From Desulforapulum autotrophicum HRM2 (GTDB lineage: Bacteria; Desulfobacterota; Desulfobacteria; Desulfobacterales; Desulfobacteraceae), in assembly GCF_000020365.1 (NCBI RefSeq), contig NC_012108.1, positions 1,302,001-1,366,000 of the forward strand: a stretch of 64,000 bases of DNA, in the 5' to 3' direction. This document shows positions 63,339-64,000 of the stretch, piece by piece. Position 1 is the first letter of the stretch. Each line of letters starts with the position of its first letter. A program made the position numbers and the translations under genes. The notes beneath the pieces were generated by a model that ran no database searches, was not told the origin of the DNA, and saw only the letters and a list, made by a program, of their open reading frames with translations.

Positions 63339-63785
63339 TTAATCCAAGTCTGAGTTGATACTGGGTTCCTGGGGTGGAATATAGACAAAAAAGCCCTTAG
63401 GTGTTTTCCTGACAAGTTTAGCCTTCTTTAGATGAAAAATATTGTTCGAGATCTGCTTGCCCGTGAAACCGGTTATTTCCTGAATTTGTTTGGCCTTGAA
63501 ACCGGTTTTTTTGCTTTTAATCGCCTCTAATATGGATTTTCTAATATTCTTTCTGTCGGATATGCTATTCGCCGGCTCTTGGGTTTGTACAGGCCTATCG
63601 TGGATAGGGTCTTCTTTTATTTCGTTCGGTGGGACCGCTGATTCTTCCGGGGTAGCTTTTATTACCTGGCTATGTTTCTCAAAAGACTCGATCAGATTGG
63701 TTATCTTTTGTGAAATGCTTTCCAAAGGGTTTGCGATCATCTGAGTCGCTTCTTGATCAAGTTCTACTGTAATTGTTATTTTCAT
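63339..63785 (-). CDS. Hypothetical protein with winged-helix-like C-terminus
   Basis: 148 residues, no family I can name. The N-terminal 60 residues are acidic and helical, followed by a Pro- and Glu-rich linker. The C-terminal 60 residues (FKAKQIQEITGFTGKQISNNI, KKAKLVRKTPKGFFVYIPP) have the helix-turn-helix and beta-wing pattern of a small winged helix with the hinge KTGFKAKQIQEI. Might bind DNA. The last 215 bases of the window have no further gene. Confidence 0.55.
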   Translation of the reverse strand: MKITITVELDQEATQMIANPLESISQKITNLIESFEKHSQVIKATPEESAVPPNEIKEDPIHDRPVQTQEPANSISDRKNIRKSILEAIKSKKTGFKAKQIQEITGFTGKQISNNIFHLKKAKLVRKTPKGFFVYIPPQEPSINSDLD

Positions 63786-64000
63786 TATTCAAACCTTTTT
63801 GAAATAAGTATAAATTTAACCACTAGTGATCTTAATGGGACAAGGCAAGCCATATTGTTTTTGACTTTTAGGTTTTAAATCTTCTTGATTAATATCTTAT
63901 TTTATTAGACCCCTGCAACATAAAATGTGTAGATTGGCCTATTTTTATCACAAACGCCTACCACCATATCTGGTATGTACCAAATTTTGGCGGTGTCCCT

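Noticed and set aside
1-64000. CRISPR arrays, rRNA or tRNA genes, and complete insertion sequences with transposase
   Set aside because: None was visible on either strand; the only mobile-looking sequences are the two foldback elements without a transposase.

Overview
The window looks like chromosome from a marine sulfate-reducing deltaproteobacterium of the Desulfobacteraceae type (Desulfobacterium-like). This is inferred from gene content: a periplasmic selenium-containing hydrogenase, HdrA/MvhD electron-transfer cassettes, an unusual density of selenocysteine (Sec) genes, and large HDOD, GGDEF and sigma-54 signalling genes. No rRNA, tRNA or CRISPR array was seen.

Layout. 1-9 kb: housekeeping and small genes (S41 protease end, polysaccharide deacetylase, two prmA-like methyltransferases, nucleoside transporter, radical SAM protein, HesB/IscA-like protein, RelE-like protein). 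9.3-14.1 kb: hypC-hypF-hypD-hypE, interrupted between hypD and hypE by a palindromic element. 14.2-18.8 kb: outer-membrane protein, aldehyde dehydrogenase, decayed formylglycine-generating-enzyme gene, thioredoxin, YitT protein. 18.8-21.8 kb (minus strand): periplasmic [NiFeSe] hydrogenase and its maturation protease. 22.3-28.8 kb: a second protease, then hdrA-mvhD-mvhG-mvhA. 28.8-35.2 kb: a visibly AT-rich accessory stretch with a palindromic miniature element, a diguanylate cyclase, a cyclase-like protein, a VRR-NUC nuclease-like protein and an AhpD-like Sec gene remnant. 35.3-36.7 kb: VF530 protein, TauE/SafE transporter, GGDEF remnant. 36.9-41 kb: sigma-54 activator, two response regulators and a histidine kinase. 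41-47.5 kb: hdrA-mvhD-fdhB-like-fdhA. 47.7-51.9 kb: HDOD, adenylate cyclase, HDOD. 52-58.3 kb: metabolic genes, including acyl-CoA synthetase with a cupin regulator, tatD and gpsA. 58.4-61.5 kb: Lrp-type regulator, dipeptide epimerase, DUF1611 and two gene stubs. 61.9-63.8 kb: amidase and an unknown protein.

The central theme is hydrogen and formate oxidation coupled to cytoplasmic electron transfer. The hyp genes and the two proteases mature the hydrogenases. One cassette feeds HdrA/MvhD from H2, the other from formate. At least seven genes need UGA read as Sec (hysA, two hdrA, two mvhD, mvhA, fdhA), and an eighth UGA lies in an AhpD-like remnant. Standard gene calling would truncate or split all of them; the coordinates here give the read-through products.
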